Assembly: GCA_006937955.1 (NCBI GenBank)
Contig: SSNP01000017.1
Span: forward strand, 4,216,751-4,280,750
DNA length: 64,000 nucleotides
Source of the DNA: Pachypanchax playfairii
Lineage: Eukaryota > Chordata > Actinopteri > Cyprinodontiformes > Aplocheilidae
Reading direction: 5' to 3'
Part shown: positions 1 through 13,600 of the stretch, one piece after another
Numbering within the stretch: the stretch's first letter is position 1
Layout: the number at the start of each line of letters is the position of its first letter
Notes under the pieces: generated by a model
What the model was told of the DNA's origin: nothing
What the model saw: only the letters and a program-made list of their open reading frames with translations
Databases searched by the model: none
Translations under genes and position numbers: made by a program

Positions 1-3000
1 TATTTGAAGTTGGACCTTTTAATTTCAGAGTATGACATTATTCAACAGCATAACTGCATGTTAACAGTGATGTTTCTCTGAGTTTTCCCTGTTCTGGTTT
101 ACCCAATCCTTTTCAGCTGAACACTTGACTTCCTCTGTTTGACTTTTTTTTTTTAGGTTGCTCCAAACATTTCTTTATTGAGACTAAGTAATTCTCAATT
201 TGGCCCAATTACCTTGCTGGAATACCCAAATTATTCTACACTCCAGAAAAGCTGCCACTGTGCACCAGAGAGAAGGTGTAGCGTTTCACAGAATCTGCAG
301 ATTGTATGTACACGGCACGGCTACAGTAAGGGACTGACATTGCATTGCATGACTTCAGCTCATAAAGTACCTCCACTTTGGTGCCAACAAACATTAACAT
401 GAAACTGAACTCTTCAGGCAGAAAGAGAAAGGCAAAGAGTTTAAGAGAGTAAAAGAGAAACAGATGAAGTTTTACTGTTGGATCAGTTTAAGGGAAGCAG
501 TTCAACATGAGGGTGTGATTTGTGTCCTAACTTGACCTCTCGTGCAGCAGCAATGAGACAACACACAGGCACCACACATGCATACTGATCCGAGACTGTC
601 TCCTGCTCTTTTTATCTTTGCAGTTTCAGACTGTGGTGACCACCATTGCTGTTCTTTTCTTTGTAATTTATGCATCACTGGAACTGATTAGCCCCAGATG
701 ACTTTAGCTTCCAGGTTAGTTACATTCCACATCAGTCTTTCCTCCGAGCCACCTTTGTACTGTGACACATTCCTGCTCAAGAAGCTCCTGTTAACTGCCC
801 CTGACGTTATTTCAGTACTGATCATCACCAAATGCCAAGGAGCCTTGTTTGTGTCGTGTAGCGCAAACAGTGTTTGGTAATGCAGCTAGACTCAGCGCAG
901 TGTGTTTTGTTGAAGTGTGTCAAAGCTGGCCCTCTTCTCAAGTGGGGTTCATTATGAGAGTCTCTGTCTTGCTTGTAACCCTGCTGGTGATGTGAGGAAA
1001 GGACAGAAGTGGATTTAGAGCATTCACTTCTGATGGATAAAATTTGACAGTCTGGGAATATCTTATGACCAAGTCAGCATCGCACAGAGACAATGAGAAG
1101 CCTTTTTCCCAGCTACACCACAGGCGATGGTTGCTAAAGTCTGTCTTTGTGTTGCTAAAAGCTGTTACTACATGCAGTGTCTATTTGTGGCTGTTCACTA
1201 GGCCTGCCGATGGATCGCCCACAGCCATGTTCCATGATTTATATGAAAAATGCCCCTCTCCACCCAGTCAGGGTTTGTGGTTAGCTGTGACTGGCACGCG
1301 ACTCATGGCATTTCCTCCTCAGTGATAGTAAGACAGTCACACACTGGCACTCTCAAGAATAAACAAGGTCTTGAAAAGTACAAGGGATGTTAAGATGAAA
1401 GTTTCTGAGGCAAATTTACAAGAAAAGTAAAAGAAATGAGGACAGAGGAGGTGGGAGACTTAAACTACTACATCAATGTTGTGTAGAATGACATAGGAGA
1501 AGCTGGTTTATTTATGCTGCCTTTTTTTACAACACTTAGAGGATTACATGTTTGTAATGTAATAAACGCTTTAAATTATTTTAAAACATAAAAGTTAAAC
1601 CTTTTTTTGAATAATATGAATTTTGGTGAAGAAGAAAGTAATTTACCAGACATGAAGCAAAACAACCTATTACGAAACACTTCAAGGAAAAATAAAGGAT
1701 TTACTAGCTGTTGCACTGACGTTAAAAGTAGTGAGTCTGGACTTTAAATAGATCAGTTATTTTCAGCTTTAACGTGGATATTTCCACATTTTTTTCCCAC
1801 ATTTTTACATTTAAACCTTCTGTTTCTATTTTATGTGGTCAATCTCTCTTTTTTCATATTATTTCAGCAATAAATAGTAACGGATCACAACTTTACACCC
1901 ACACAAAAATGTAAAAACCACAAGATCCTGATGTGTTTGAGTAATTGCAACTTCTGGTAAAATTGTTTTAATTGTTAAGGAGAAATGGACTTTGTCAAAA
2001 TGAAATCACAACTTATGTCCAATGATTCCACAAATGTTCTGTCTCATGTTGCCCTGGGATGTTTTTGAGAGTGAAAGCTGCTCTTCCCCCTTGTTACTCA
2101 TTAAAGAAGCACAAAATTAAAATTCTTATTTCTCATCTCACTTTTCCTCAACATGTGCAACGCTACTGTTACAAAACCCAAAACTGTCTGAACACTGCTC
2201 AAAGAAGCCCATAAACTTTAGTTTGTTGTTGTGTGAAAGACACTATGAGACGCTTTAAACAGCCTCAAAAAGAGACAGATGGGAATTTGATAGGACCAAC
2301 AACCAACATGTTTTAAAGAATGAAGTCCAAGCAGTTAACAACAGTCAAGTTCGCTCACATAACCTTTATAAAGTGATTGAACTGCTGTTGTAAAAGTGAA
2401 ATGTCCTAACAGTGATTAAATCATCAGCTGACCTCTAAAGCCAAAATAAGAGGAGAATTATCTTTAAGAATCAGTAAAAGGAGGTGCAGCTGCCTTCAAT
2501 TAAAACAGTTTGGATGATGTGATATTATGATGCAAAACACGATTCTAATTTAATGTTACCAACTTGGTAACCAGATTTGTCAAGGATGGTTTCTCGGCCC
2601 CCTCAGGCTCAAGGAACAGGCCCTAAAATCTGCACAATCATTGTCCGTGTGCATCAAAACAGGTTGTAAACTCATAGTTCTAAGTGTTTGATTTGAACAC
2701 ATCTCTTGTGTAACTTTATGTGTTTATTATTCAAATCTCGTGCTGAATTTGTTAAATATATTTTTGTCCCTCTTGTTGGGATTGTCTTGTGTAAGTCATG
2801 AGTTTCAGTAGCAGAGGATGGACAGACTGAGGTTCCCTGCTGCTGCAGTGGCTCATTCAACCAAAGATGAAACTATTCATGAGAGCAGTTAATTCTGTGT
2901 CCCTACTACTCATCGGTGTCATGAGGTGTTTCAGGCTTGTTTACGTTTTATCTAGGAACATATCACTTACCTGAGCACGGGCCTAATAATATGCATTCAG

Positions 3001-4575
3001 GGTACATGTGGGCGAGAACCGAGTATCAGCAGGACATTTGAAAACAACACCATCAACAGCTCTCAGATTGGCTGACAAACACTGACTCCTGATCCCGACA
3101 AAGCAGCATGTGTGTTCGGAAAGTCTGGCACCGAGTAGCGGGTCTGAGCATCCGATCGTGTTTCAACTACAGAATTTATGTCATTGCTTCTGCAATTAAA
3201 GATTAGTCTTGGGATGAGAGATGGTGACATTGTCTGGCTTAGGGATGTGGATTTATGTACTCATCAGGAATGTGTGCCTCAAAAATACAAACTGTACAGA
3301 ATATAGATGGCAGTTTTTCAAATGAGAGCAGTTTTCAAGTTTGAGGTTTGTTTCTTTCTGGAATAATAATAGAGATAACTGACTGGCTGACTGATTACGT
3401 GTATGTACAGTGATGAAAGTTGAGAGTTGTGCACATTTAATGAAAAAGACACAAAATGTAAGGATTTACAAATCACTAAATATCTGTGGATTTGTTTTTT
3501 AATTTACCAAAAATCCATGTATTTTTAGACTTTGTATTGCTGAAATAAGCATCACCCTCTCTGTGTAAACAAACATGTTTCCATCAGTACTTCTGAAAAG
3601 CTCAGCCTCTCTGAAGTTTCATGTTACTGACCTGCTGACAGTTAACCCATTTTATTAGAAAATGTTTTGATTCCATCTTTTGGATTTGCATGCTGAAATT
3701 TTCCAAAATAAAATGCCAAACTGTTATGTAACCTTAATGTGTTCATATTTTCTTATGGCAGTCACAGCTCTGTATGAGTGGTTGTCACGACAACAAGACC
3801 CCCATTCCCCCCCCAAAAAACTAAAAATTCCTACTTATTTTGTTATTTAAGATTTTGTTATTGTAGTCTACTCTGTGGTTTAGTTTTGTGTTCTGCAATT
3901 ATTTTCAATTGCTGACTAAAAATTGCATCAGTCTAAGATACCAAGATTAAAAGCATCTCTAAAAGGTTGACTTAAAGTAAGATTAAAAAGTTAAATGTTT
4001 TTTTCACTAGTAGAAATGCACTGCACATCTCAACGGAGGAGAAAGTGTCAACGATACCTGAAAAAAAGTGGTTGAGTCCTTTAACTGCTGCCTTTGACAA
4101 TGAGGTTAACCCTCATGTGGCTGACCAAATGTGTGTGCTCTGAGATAGTTATTGACTTAGAGAGTTCAGGGAGGGGCTCTGTGTCAATAAACCGGCTTGC
4201 CCCATGCTGGCTACACTATATGGAGGCCTGGTTGTAATTTGAAGAACTGGCCAGAGCATAGTGCCAGGGAATTAGAGAGGCGGGTGGCAGGAGACATTTT
4301 AATTTGTGCTGCCATGTGCAAAGGCATGCACCTCTAGCCTGGGTCGGTTCCTGTGATTAGGCCAGCCAGTGTATTCCAGGAAGGAGTAGAGAAGGGGGTT
4401 GAGGAGGGTGAGGAGGGCTGCAAAACAAGGGGAAATACAACAAGACCCAGGAAATGCTGTTGACTGCTTGTCACAAAGTATCTTAATATGATAGTGTGAC
4501 GTTGACTTAAGGCAACATCCTTCTTACATCAAAACAAAAACAGTTATCAAGAAAGCATCATCACACGGATTTCTG
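1..4575. other. Intergenic DNA downstream of cog6, no gene seen
   Basis: AT-rich sequence with stop codons in all frames; the longest open frame is under 100 codons and resembles nothing known to me. The only stretch that stands out is 4130-4440, which is more GC-balanced and lacks repeats. Confidence 0.6.
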
Positions 4576-5161
4576 TTAAAGAGTCCCTTCCATTAAAAAC
4601 TGTTTTTCTGAGGTTTCTGTTGAATATTTTAGCTCCACAGGTGTTTTTACCTTCACAGTGGGTGTGAAAACAGGTCAACAACTTCTCTTTCAGTTTTAAT
4701 CTCTTAAACTACGCAGGTGGCGATAACACCCGAGTTCTCCCAAGTCCGAACGGCCTGTATCTGTTTCGTCACAACTCCTTTGTTCGTTAGTATTCATCAG
4801 CTCCCGAAGTTGAATTAGCCTAGCATGCTGCTGGCTAAAAGCTGTAGCATAACGTAGCAAACAGGAAGAGAGAACGTCTGATGTTGCCATGCACAGCAGG
4901 GTTGGAAACAGTATACCTTGCTCTTATAGGCTAGTTTGTCAGCAAATCTGAGTCCAGCAAATTCGAATAATGAATATGAACGAGCTGCTGCTTGAGGCCT
5001 GATGGAAGGAGCCGCAACCACCTGAATTTTGATGCAGACAGATTGAAAGGTCTGTTAATCAGTGTTTCCTGATGTTTTTTAGATACAATGTTTCATATTA
5101 CTGGTTAATACTTAAGAAATAACCATAAAGTCCTGAAATTTGTATGAAATGGCCTCTTTAA
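4576..5161 (+). mobile_element. TTAA-flanked MITE, copy 1 (586 bp; Kolobok- or piggyBac-like)
   Basis: Bounded by TTAA at both ends (4576-4579, 5158-5161), with short inverted termini TTAAAGAG(T/G)CC. Its reverse complement aligns along its full length with 55661-56244; stretches compared by eye are about 85-90% identical (for example the shared aaactacgcaggtggcgata at about 4706-4725). It has no transposase frame. TTAA targets are used by Kolobok and piggyBac; the AGAGGCC ends favour Kolobok, but this is inference. Confidence 0.75.
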
Positions 5162-5225
5162 CATTTTCTGAACTGCGTTTGTACTTCAGTGTTTAGTTAT
5201 TAGTTTTAGTATTTTTTATTTATAT

Positions 5226-5314
5226 GATGGATGGATGGATGGATGGATGGATGGATGGATGGATGGATGGATGGATGGATGGATGGATGGATGGATGGAT
5301 GGATGGATGGACGG
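5226..5314 (+). repeat. (GGAT)n microsatellite
   Basis: About 22 nearly perfect tetranucleotide units. Only the last unit is altered (acgg). It explains the Trp-Met-Asp-Gly and His-Pro-Ser-Ile frames on the two strands. Confidence 0.98.
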
Positions 5315-8300
5315 AGCAGAATGGACGTCTTGAGGAAGTTAGATCCTTCAGTGTTTGCAGCAGGAAGTTGGATATCTTTTGTGAGTCTACTGTGGAAAAT
5401 GCAATCACACGTGCACCTGTTGGGGGTGCAGCATCCTCGCAAGTGATTTAGAGAGGCTGAACAAGCTGATAAAGAAGGCTGGTTCAAATCTGCTGTAACA
5501 CAAACCGCTACAGGAGATCCTTCCTGCCCGTAGCTAGAACCCTCTATAATGAAAAACTGAGTTATTCCAACATTTAATCTCCCCTTGAAAATTAATAAAA
5601 CATCATTGAATTGAACTGCATTGAATATCTCTATTTTCAGCCTTTGGAGAAGTTGTAATGGCCTATGGTACAATATTCATGTATAATAATCACACTAACT
5701 TATCTGTCTGATTAGCTCATCACACAGAATCAGCTGGTGTAATTTTGTGGATGGATTCGCTCCAGTGGGATGTGCTACAGTGTCTCCTGGCTCTGACAGT
5801 GAGGGAGTGCCCTCACATCTCCACGGTTACAGTCTCCAACGAAAAGAGCAGAGCAGAAAACTCAGGGGTCTGAAAGAAGTTGGTAACAATCTGGTCTCCT
5901 TAATGATGCACCTGCAAAATTAGGATCATTGACATAAATGCATGTATTTTCATATTTGTGCAACACTTTAAATCTAACAGCAGAGTTTGTTCTTAGCTGT
6001 GGCGGATCTTTAGTAATCCTATGTGACAACTGAGAGCTAAATGAATTCACTGGAGGTTTGTCTGGTGTAAAGCTTAAAAAAATCCCTCTGTTACCGAGAC
6101 AATGGGATTATGGGATATAGACAGTGAGATATTTCAGAGCAGAAGTGCAAGTGATGACCTTGTGCTCATTAGAGAGCTGGGAAGAAGGCAGCAATTACCA
6201 CTCTGGTTCCCGCAGGAAGACACTGGCAACTCTAAAGGGCCTTGTTAGGTGTGACACACTGTATGTAAAGTCCTCACTGTGGAAGACTGATGACTGGATG
6301 AACATGTATCATAAAGAGAGATACTTAATATATAGAAAATGGAAATATAATCTCATGCATACATTTCTAATGGAAAGAACTGAATCTCTTCCAAAGAAAG
6401 TTCATGACAACTTGGTCTTCAAAGACAAAAATGGTCATTTTACTGTTGTGGAAATCATTAAACTGACATTACCATAATATGATGTTTTTTTTAAACTACC
6501 CTGATAGCTTCTTCGCCTTATGAACCTGCAAATCTAATGTTGGTGATTGATTAACTTTGTTTAGGAGTTTCAATGTGAAACTTGTGAAATTCCAACAGAC
6601 TTCAACCTATTTATTAATTTTAAACAATTTAAATACTGAGGGAATTAAAATTTTTGTAATCTTAAATTACACCTTGGCACATTTCCACATTTTTCTCCTT
6701 TTCTATGTTAAATAGTTGGTTTACTTGGTTTGGTTTAGGTAACAGTACAACTTGATGAAGGTTTGGAAGGCCACTGGTTTAACTGCATCTTTACATGAGA
6801 GGGTGAGAGAGACTGGGATCTTCTGATTAAGAGGGGTTGGGAGGATTTCTGCTGGCTAGACTCATGAAATAATAAAAACCTTTGCACTAACTGGACTGGT
6901 GACAGCAGTTTTTGAGCAGTTCTCCTGCACACCTCACAGCTCCTGGTTCTTCATCTGCACATATTGACTTTTCTCACACACACCCCAAGTATTGAGTAAA
7001 CTCTGGCTCCTAATTAAAAAGCCATTATTTAGTCATTAAATTTTTAATATGGTTCAGTTGTACAGGCCTTTGAAAAATTGTTTTCCTTAAACAACAGCCA
7101 CAGTCATTTTTTTCAGTTTCTTAAACCAGTGTGTCAGTTTCATTCTGTCAGTTTTGAGGTTCAACATTCAATAAAGTTGCTCGGAAGTCAAAAGATTTGC
7201 CAAATATGAATATTGTATTAGTCACAAAGGACCCACTCATACATTAGTGTGAGTGCTGAGATGAAAAATGTGTTTGTGTGTGTACATTTGTACATTTTGA
7301 GAGAACCTGAGGCTGTGCATGTGTGCAAGAGCCAAACCAGTGCCACTAATGACTGCCTTCCTGCAAGCTTAATCAAAGATTTGTACATTTAATTGCTGTC
7401 AAGTCAGTGCTCACCACCTGCCATGGCTGGCCACACGTGTTCACCCCCTCTTTGGGAGCATTTCCAGTTCCATCTATCATCCCTGGCGGAAGGCTGAGAC
7501 TACACAGCCTGCTGGGCAACCTGTACTCATCCGTTCAGCAGGGCCCAGCCAGGCCTGCGCAGCATGGACCCAGAGAGCCTGCTCAGCTTGGAGGGAGGTC
7601 TGTCAGCACCTGGGCTTTACAGTTCCAAACTATTTTGCACTTTATTAAAAACAGATTTGCCTAAAATTGACTCTGAATGAAGTCAGTGAGATGTCTGTTT
7701 TTGTTTTCATGTCTCATACAGGCATTCACACGGCCACATGCAACCCGGTCGCAACATGAGATACGTATCAAAGCAGAGGAGTTCTGTCAGATGCCGCCAG
7801 CTCTCAGACTCTGTAAGCCTCACACTTACTCCAATGCTAACAGCCCTCACTGTATGAGAGAACTGGAAATCTGCTTTGTCTCTTTGCACATCTCAGGCGG
7901 GAATGTGGGCCTGATCTGTTATCAGTCTCTGCTTGTTTCCCAGCTGATGCACACAGGGTTGGAGTAAAGCACCACGTCAGCATGAGCTGTACAAGGATTT
8001 GTTAGGAAAGTTCACTGATAACTTGTACATTTGGATCTGCAGTACTATTAAAGTTTGCATAACAGACATTATAAGACCTCTGAGCTATAGTGCATCGTAG
8101 TATTTTGTGTCGAATGAATTTTGATGGCATGCTTAGGTGTTCATTAGGGGTTAGGATATCATCTATAAGTAAACTTCGGTTAAAAACAGATAAAAATCCA
8201 TAAATTAGGTTGTAATGAATCAATCACATATTGAGAAGTAATAAATTCAAAATGGCTTTTTGATTTAGTCATCCATGAACTATGCTAATGAAATTAACAC

Positions 8301-9637
8301 ATTAATGTTGCTTTAAAAACGAGGCTTTGAATCCTAAAAGACTCGTAAGCTATTCACTTTTTTCTACTTTCTACTTGTTTCTGCAGACTGTCAGTATTTA
8401 CTTGACAAATGTCAAATAGAAACTTTAAAGCAAGATGGAAATGTACAGCTGTGGAAACCGACGTTAAACTGGTTTCTCACGCGACCAACAAGCACAAGAG
8501 GTTACATGGAGACTCAGGTGTTACACTTAATCCAATGGTACACTCTTCCTTGAATCTTTGCTAATTATCCCACACAAGGCTGCAGGCTAGACAGAGGAAA
8601 ACAGGCCTAACTCGTAGGGTGGGATTCAATTTTACTGTACGCTGGCAAGTCTGGACAAGGCTTTCAGTGGCCTGACATCTCATGGGGCTGAAAAGCTTTA
8701 GGCAAAATGTAATCCAACCTGCTCCCAGAGGTGCTTGTGCCATTGAGCAGGTGGAAGACTACAGCTCCCTTCTTTTGACTCCCTGAGCTCATTAGAACCA
8801 CAAAATTTTCATTGAGAGAAGGTTATTAGGCCTCTTAACATGTTCGTTTTCACTGTTCACTCTTTTAATCAAGGGAGTTTTTGATTTGAAACTGTAGAGA
8901 GTTCATTACATCTGACTAAAGAAAGGAAAGACTGTAGAAGTTAGAGCTATATCTGAACATTGTTTGTATCTTCAGATTTAAATATTCTCTGTTCAGTCAA
9001 CAGACACTGAACATACTGAACTGAAGAGATATTTAGATGAAAATACCCCTACAGTTATTCCAATGATCTTAACGATCTCTGCTCCTTTCAACGAGTTTAT
9101 CCTGGCTGAATTTCCAGTTTGGGTGAAATCATCTGCCAACATGTAAATGTAAAATATTAACCTCAAGCTTTATTGGTTGGATAAAAGAAAAGGATTATAA
9201 GGATGTCAGGCGTGTATTACAAGCTTTTGTCTTTCCTGGAACCTGATGTACTTTAGCTGAAACACACGGTAACACTCACTTTACATAAAAGCAATAACAT
9301 GATTTGTGAAATCTTATTTATTTTTGAATGTAATGTATCTTGTGTAGCGATTAACTCAAAGTCAACTCTTGTCCTGAAAACAGGAATCCAGACAAAAACA
9401 AATCAGTAGAAAGAAAAAACATCAAAAACTACATGAAAAGATGAAATAAAAGCTGGATTTGGGGTCTAAAACAGTTTAACTTGTGTTGTTAACAATATAT
9501 TAAACTCACAGATTTAATTTGTGACGAAACTGTTGAATTGAACGATGATCTATTGGACTGGAGTCATGAGAAAATCTTTTCTTGTCACATTCTCAACATG
9601 AATCTTCATTTTGAACATATTCTCTTGAATTGGAGTC
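5315..9637. other. Intergenic DNA, no gene seen
   Basis: No coding exon or RNA gene recognised. A 117-codon frame at 6124-6477 has no recognisable domain. Bases 7400-7640 form a GC-rich island, and 8540-8900 is a repeat-free block that looks unlike the surrounding AT-rich DNA. Confidence 0.55.
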
Positions 9638-9780
<143 letters not shown>

Positions 9781-10625
9781 GCTTATGGCTGCTGCACATA
9801 TTGTCCATATTTGCATAATGCAGCCTTTGTTGACTTCTGACTCTGTTTATCCATCTTTCAGCTGATCCTGGATAGAAACCAGCACCGACAACAGGGTTTG
9901 AAGACTGTACCAGCTAAAAGAAGGCTGGACCATATGGCCTCTCCTTGGGGAACACAACAAAAAGAGAAAAAAAATACAGAGTTTGCAATCTCTCATGTCG
10001 TGACAACAGATGCAAAGTGAGTGGTCTTTTTCACTGACCCACATGTTTGGGCCACCCACATGAGTACCAAGCAAAGATCATGCACCGTCTCCACGACAAC
10101 CAGTTCCTACCTTCAAAAGCACTTTTTTAAACTTCTGGACTTTTGCTTTTTTAATGTAATAAGTCTGTTCACGACTGATGAGGATAACCAACAAGATGAA
10201 ATGAAAATCAAGCTTTTGTCTGTGATATTTCTGCAGGAAGTTTTAAAAGATGTTGAACCAACAGCAGCATGAATCCACATACATCACAAAACAAGTGGAA
10301 ACTTCATCCCTCGTTTTCTTGAATTTTATCTAACTTCCTAAAGTTATTTCCTATTTCAGGTCAAATACAGCTTCCGACATTTGGATCAATCTAAAGAATA
10401 TCAAATGTTGGAGCCAAGATACCATTTAAGAGAAAGTCAAGACCTTTGGATGTATGAATAGGAGGAAATAGCTGGAGAGTTCACCCACTAAGTCACTCAT
10501 TCAATAATAACATTCTCTGTCATTCTTTGCTGCTGTGCACTCAGGTTAAATACCAGAGCTTGTTTTCCTTGAGTGGATTTGATTTGCTTCCATGATTTGA
10601 AAGTGACCCTCCAACCCTCATCACA

Positions 10626-10627
<2 letters not shown>

Positions 10628-10664
<37 letters not shown>
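10628..10664 (+). repeat. Uninterrupted C homopolymer (37 bp)
   Basis: A run of 37 C (37 G on the minus strand), unusually long for a G/C mononucleotide tract. The true length may differ because such runs are error-prone. Confidence 0.95.
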
Positions 10665-10665
<1 letters not shown>

Positions 10666-13600
10666 TCGTGAAAACACGGCCCGTTCTGGACCCGGCCCCA
10701 GCACCCGGCTTGTTTGGACAGCTGCTCAGATGGTCTGGGCCCTCTGCAGGTTCCGTGATTCATTTTCTGAGTCAACACCACGAACTTGAGCTTCAACCTC
10801 AACGCAGCCGTGATTCACAGGCAGATTTGTAAATTTGAATGATTACTCAGATTTGTGTGTTCGCTTCTATCACGACCTGTGAAAAATAGTTTGTCCAAAA
10901 ATAGAACTCTGTAGTTTATTGACAAGAGATTATGTTTTTGAAAAGAATAAGGTATAATTCCGCCAAGTGAAGTGGATAATTATCACAGCTCATTTCACCC
11001 CCACCTCTTCAACCCATTAGAAGTAAAAACCAGCAAATTGTTAAGGATAAAAACATTCAAATAAATTATTTATTTCAGCTTATAACCCTAACATATTTTT
11101 ATGATGAAAGAACGATATCGTGCTTTTTAAATTAAATCATCGTTACTCCTAAAAAATCTATGTTTGAGGGTTTTTTTATTTAAAAACAACTCAAAACTCA
11201 TCTAATCCTTATTCATAATGTTCAAAACAACATTTTGCAAGCTGTATTTTTCATATTCCAAGGGGTTTTTTGTGTGTGTGCATGTGTGGTTTAAGATTTT
11301 CCATATATAAGACACATGAAAACAAAAATGACTTTGCAAAACTCAGGCTGCAGTGGGAGAAAACACTCTCCATTTTCTGAAACAGGGCATTACCAAAGAT
11401 CCCAGTCACACCCAAATGATAAACAAGAGGGGAAAAGGATTCAGTGTGGCTGATCTTGATCGTTCTGGTTCTGCTCCTGCTCCTGCCCAGCTTTTAGCCG
11501 GGGCCTCCCTCACCAGCCTTGCGTGTAGAATATGTGTGGGCTGGAATGGATTAATGATGTCAGAGCAGCAGTTTTGTCACGGCCCCTCCCAGTCTGCGTA
11601 AAAAGCCACTAATCACCAATCTACCTTCAGCAGACTGCTGAAGACTTCAGTTCACTACTCATACTAAATATTATTGTTGTGAGTTGCAGGTCCAGTGACT
11701 CATCTTTTCCATCAGCATCCAACTCATTCAGACGCTACAATGGGAAGGTGTGGCTTTCTGCTGACACACATTCCCACACATTTCTTCATCCACTCTTGTG
11801 CAATCATATTTTTTTTTCTCAAACTTTAGTTTTGTGACGACTTTCTGAGGAAATACCTTTCAAAAACCCAACCAGAAAAAAAAGTTTGGACGTTTGAAAT
11901 GAAGTAACGTGATCCAGCAATGCGTCACCAGACTCATGATCAGACTTGTTACCAAACGTAGCTGTGATGTTCTGAGATTTGAATTGATCGTAGCAATCTG
12001 TTCATTTAAGCAGGAAAACCAGGAGATGGAGGAAGCAGCAGTGGGGAAAATAAGGGATAAAATACCTTCTTCAACTCAAACACGCAAGAAATACTTTAAC
12101 ACGTAGTTGTACATCACTGCCAACATACGCGTAGGTCCGCTGACTGGAGCTGTGAGCCCACCCCAGAGTCCAGAGGAATCCAACTGCTTGACACTGTCAG
12201 TGCATTAAAAGGTGTGAAAATGAGTTTTAAAATCTCAGTAGTGTGAAGAGCGATGATTCACAAGCACTGACTGACAGCCAAGTTAAAAACTCTTCATTTT
12301 CTGTGATAAGACACTAACTCATTCCACTTTCATGCTACTTTACTTGATCTGCTGTCAGGGAAAATTTGACATAATGCTCTTGTGTTTGCATGCGCTGCTG
12401 TAATTCTCTCAGAGACTAAGCTGTCTAAGTGTGTGAGAGTGTTTGAGCACACACTGTAGGGAGTCAGCTCACAGGCTTGCTTCACGTGGTTTGAAAGGTG
12501 AAGGGCTATTAGGGGAAAGGTGAGTATGGGTCTGCTGCTTTGGGTTATTCTGTAAATGTGTTCCTGTGCTGTCCCACTCACGTCTTATCTGTTGCTCATC
12601 CACATGTTTCTGCTATGGATAAATACTGTAGGATTTGGCAGGTTTTATTGTGCTAGTAAATAAATAAAAGAAGACAGAAATGGATGGAAGGAGGGAGATG
12701 ACCTGCTACAAAAGATTGACCTTTTTTTTATCAGCCAGGTATCTGAGCCTCTGCACAAGATCCACTTGTCAGTCGACCTAACAAGATTGTTCTTTTCCGT
12801 TAAAAGAAACACATCAATAAACTAAGAGAAACAGAAAATTTCAAACTGAAGCTGCATATGTTTGTAACACTTACTAGCGTTCCAGGACTCAGTGATGGAG
12901 TGAACAAGCAGGCAGGATGTTTCCACCTGTGACTAGATCAAAACCTGCAGCTGTAACATTCTCCAGTCACTTTGTCATCAAGAACAGGTGCGTTCAAATG
13001 CAGCTCGAGTGGTCAGCCCCATTTGTTTACCATCTCTGAACATGAACACAAAATGGGGGCGCAACTGGGTCTGTAACCATGAAGTCACTGACTACATCAA
13101 CCCCTTTCCATAGAACTACTGCCTCTGCAGCATGCTTGCTCATAAACACACAGTTCAACCCAGTTATTCGCCTGAGGATGGGAGTGACAGTATCATGCTT
13201 TGAAGAGGTCCACAGCAAGGCCGCATGCAGGCCAGTAAGAGTGAAGACAGTGTTCTCTGTGACTAATGATTGACAGAATATTGGATTACTCACACAGACA
13301 TTAGTCATGGTAAATTTGTTGCATGTTCTTGTTCTCTATTCTGTGAGTGTGAATAGGTCTGCTTGTCTTGCAGGTTCATGGGTTTAGTTGTGTGTTGGTG
13401 GCAAACCTGCTGAGCTGCAAATCCCTGCAGAGAAAAGAAAAAAAATGCCTTTTTATTTGCTTAATATCCTGATTAATGATCACTGATTCAGGAAGAAGAA
13501 AGAAAGGGATTTCTCAACAAGAAAAATGTGGTTATTTGCAACAGAATTTGGAAATCTCTGAAGATGTTCTGTCCATCAGTCAGAACGAAGTGTTCATAAC

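Noticed and set aside
4815..5021. 68-codon frame in MITE copy 1 as a possible gene
   Set aside because: Lies inside the interspersed repeat and is not kept open in the second copy.
5226..5314. Tandem array considered as CRISPR or satellite centromeric DNA
   Set aside because: Simple 4-bp units without spacers in a vertebrate genome: an ordinary microsatellite.
5206..5673. 155-codon frame on the minus strand with His-Pro-Ser-Ile repeats, and its plus-strand mirrors
   Set aside because: Produced by the (GGAT)n microsatellite; flanking residues show no domain.
6124..6477. 117-codon plus-strand frame
   Set aside because: No recognisable domain, no splice context supporting an exon and ordinary AT-rich composition; kept only as a remark.
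10497..10802. 101-codon minus-strand frame containing a poly-Gly run
   Set aside because: The Gly run is the translated C homopolymer; nothing recognisable on either side.
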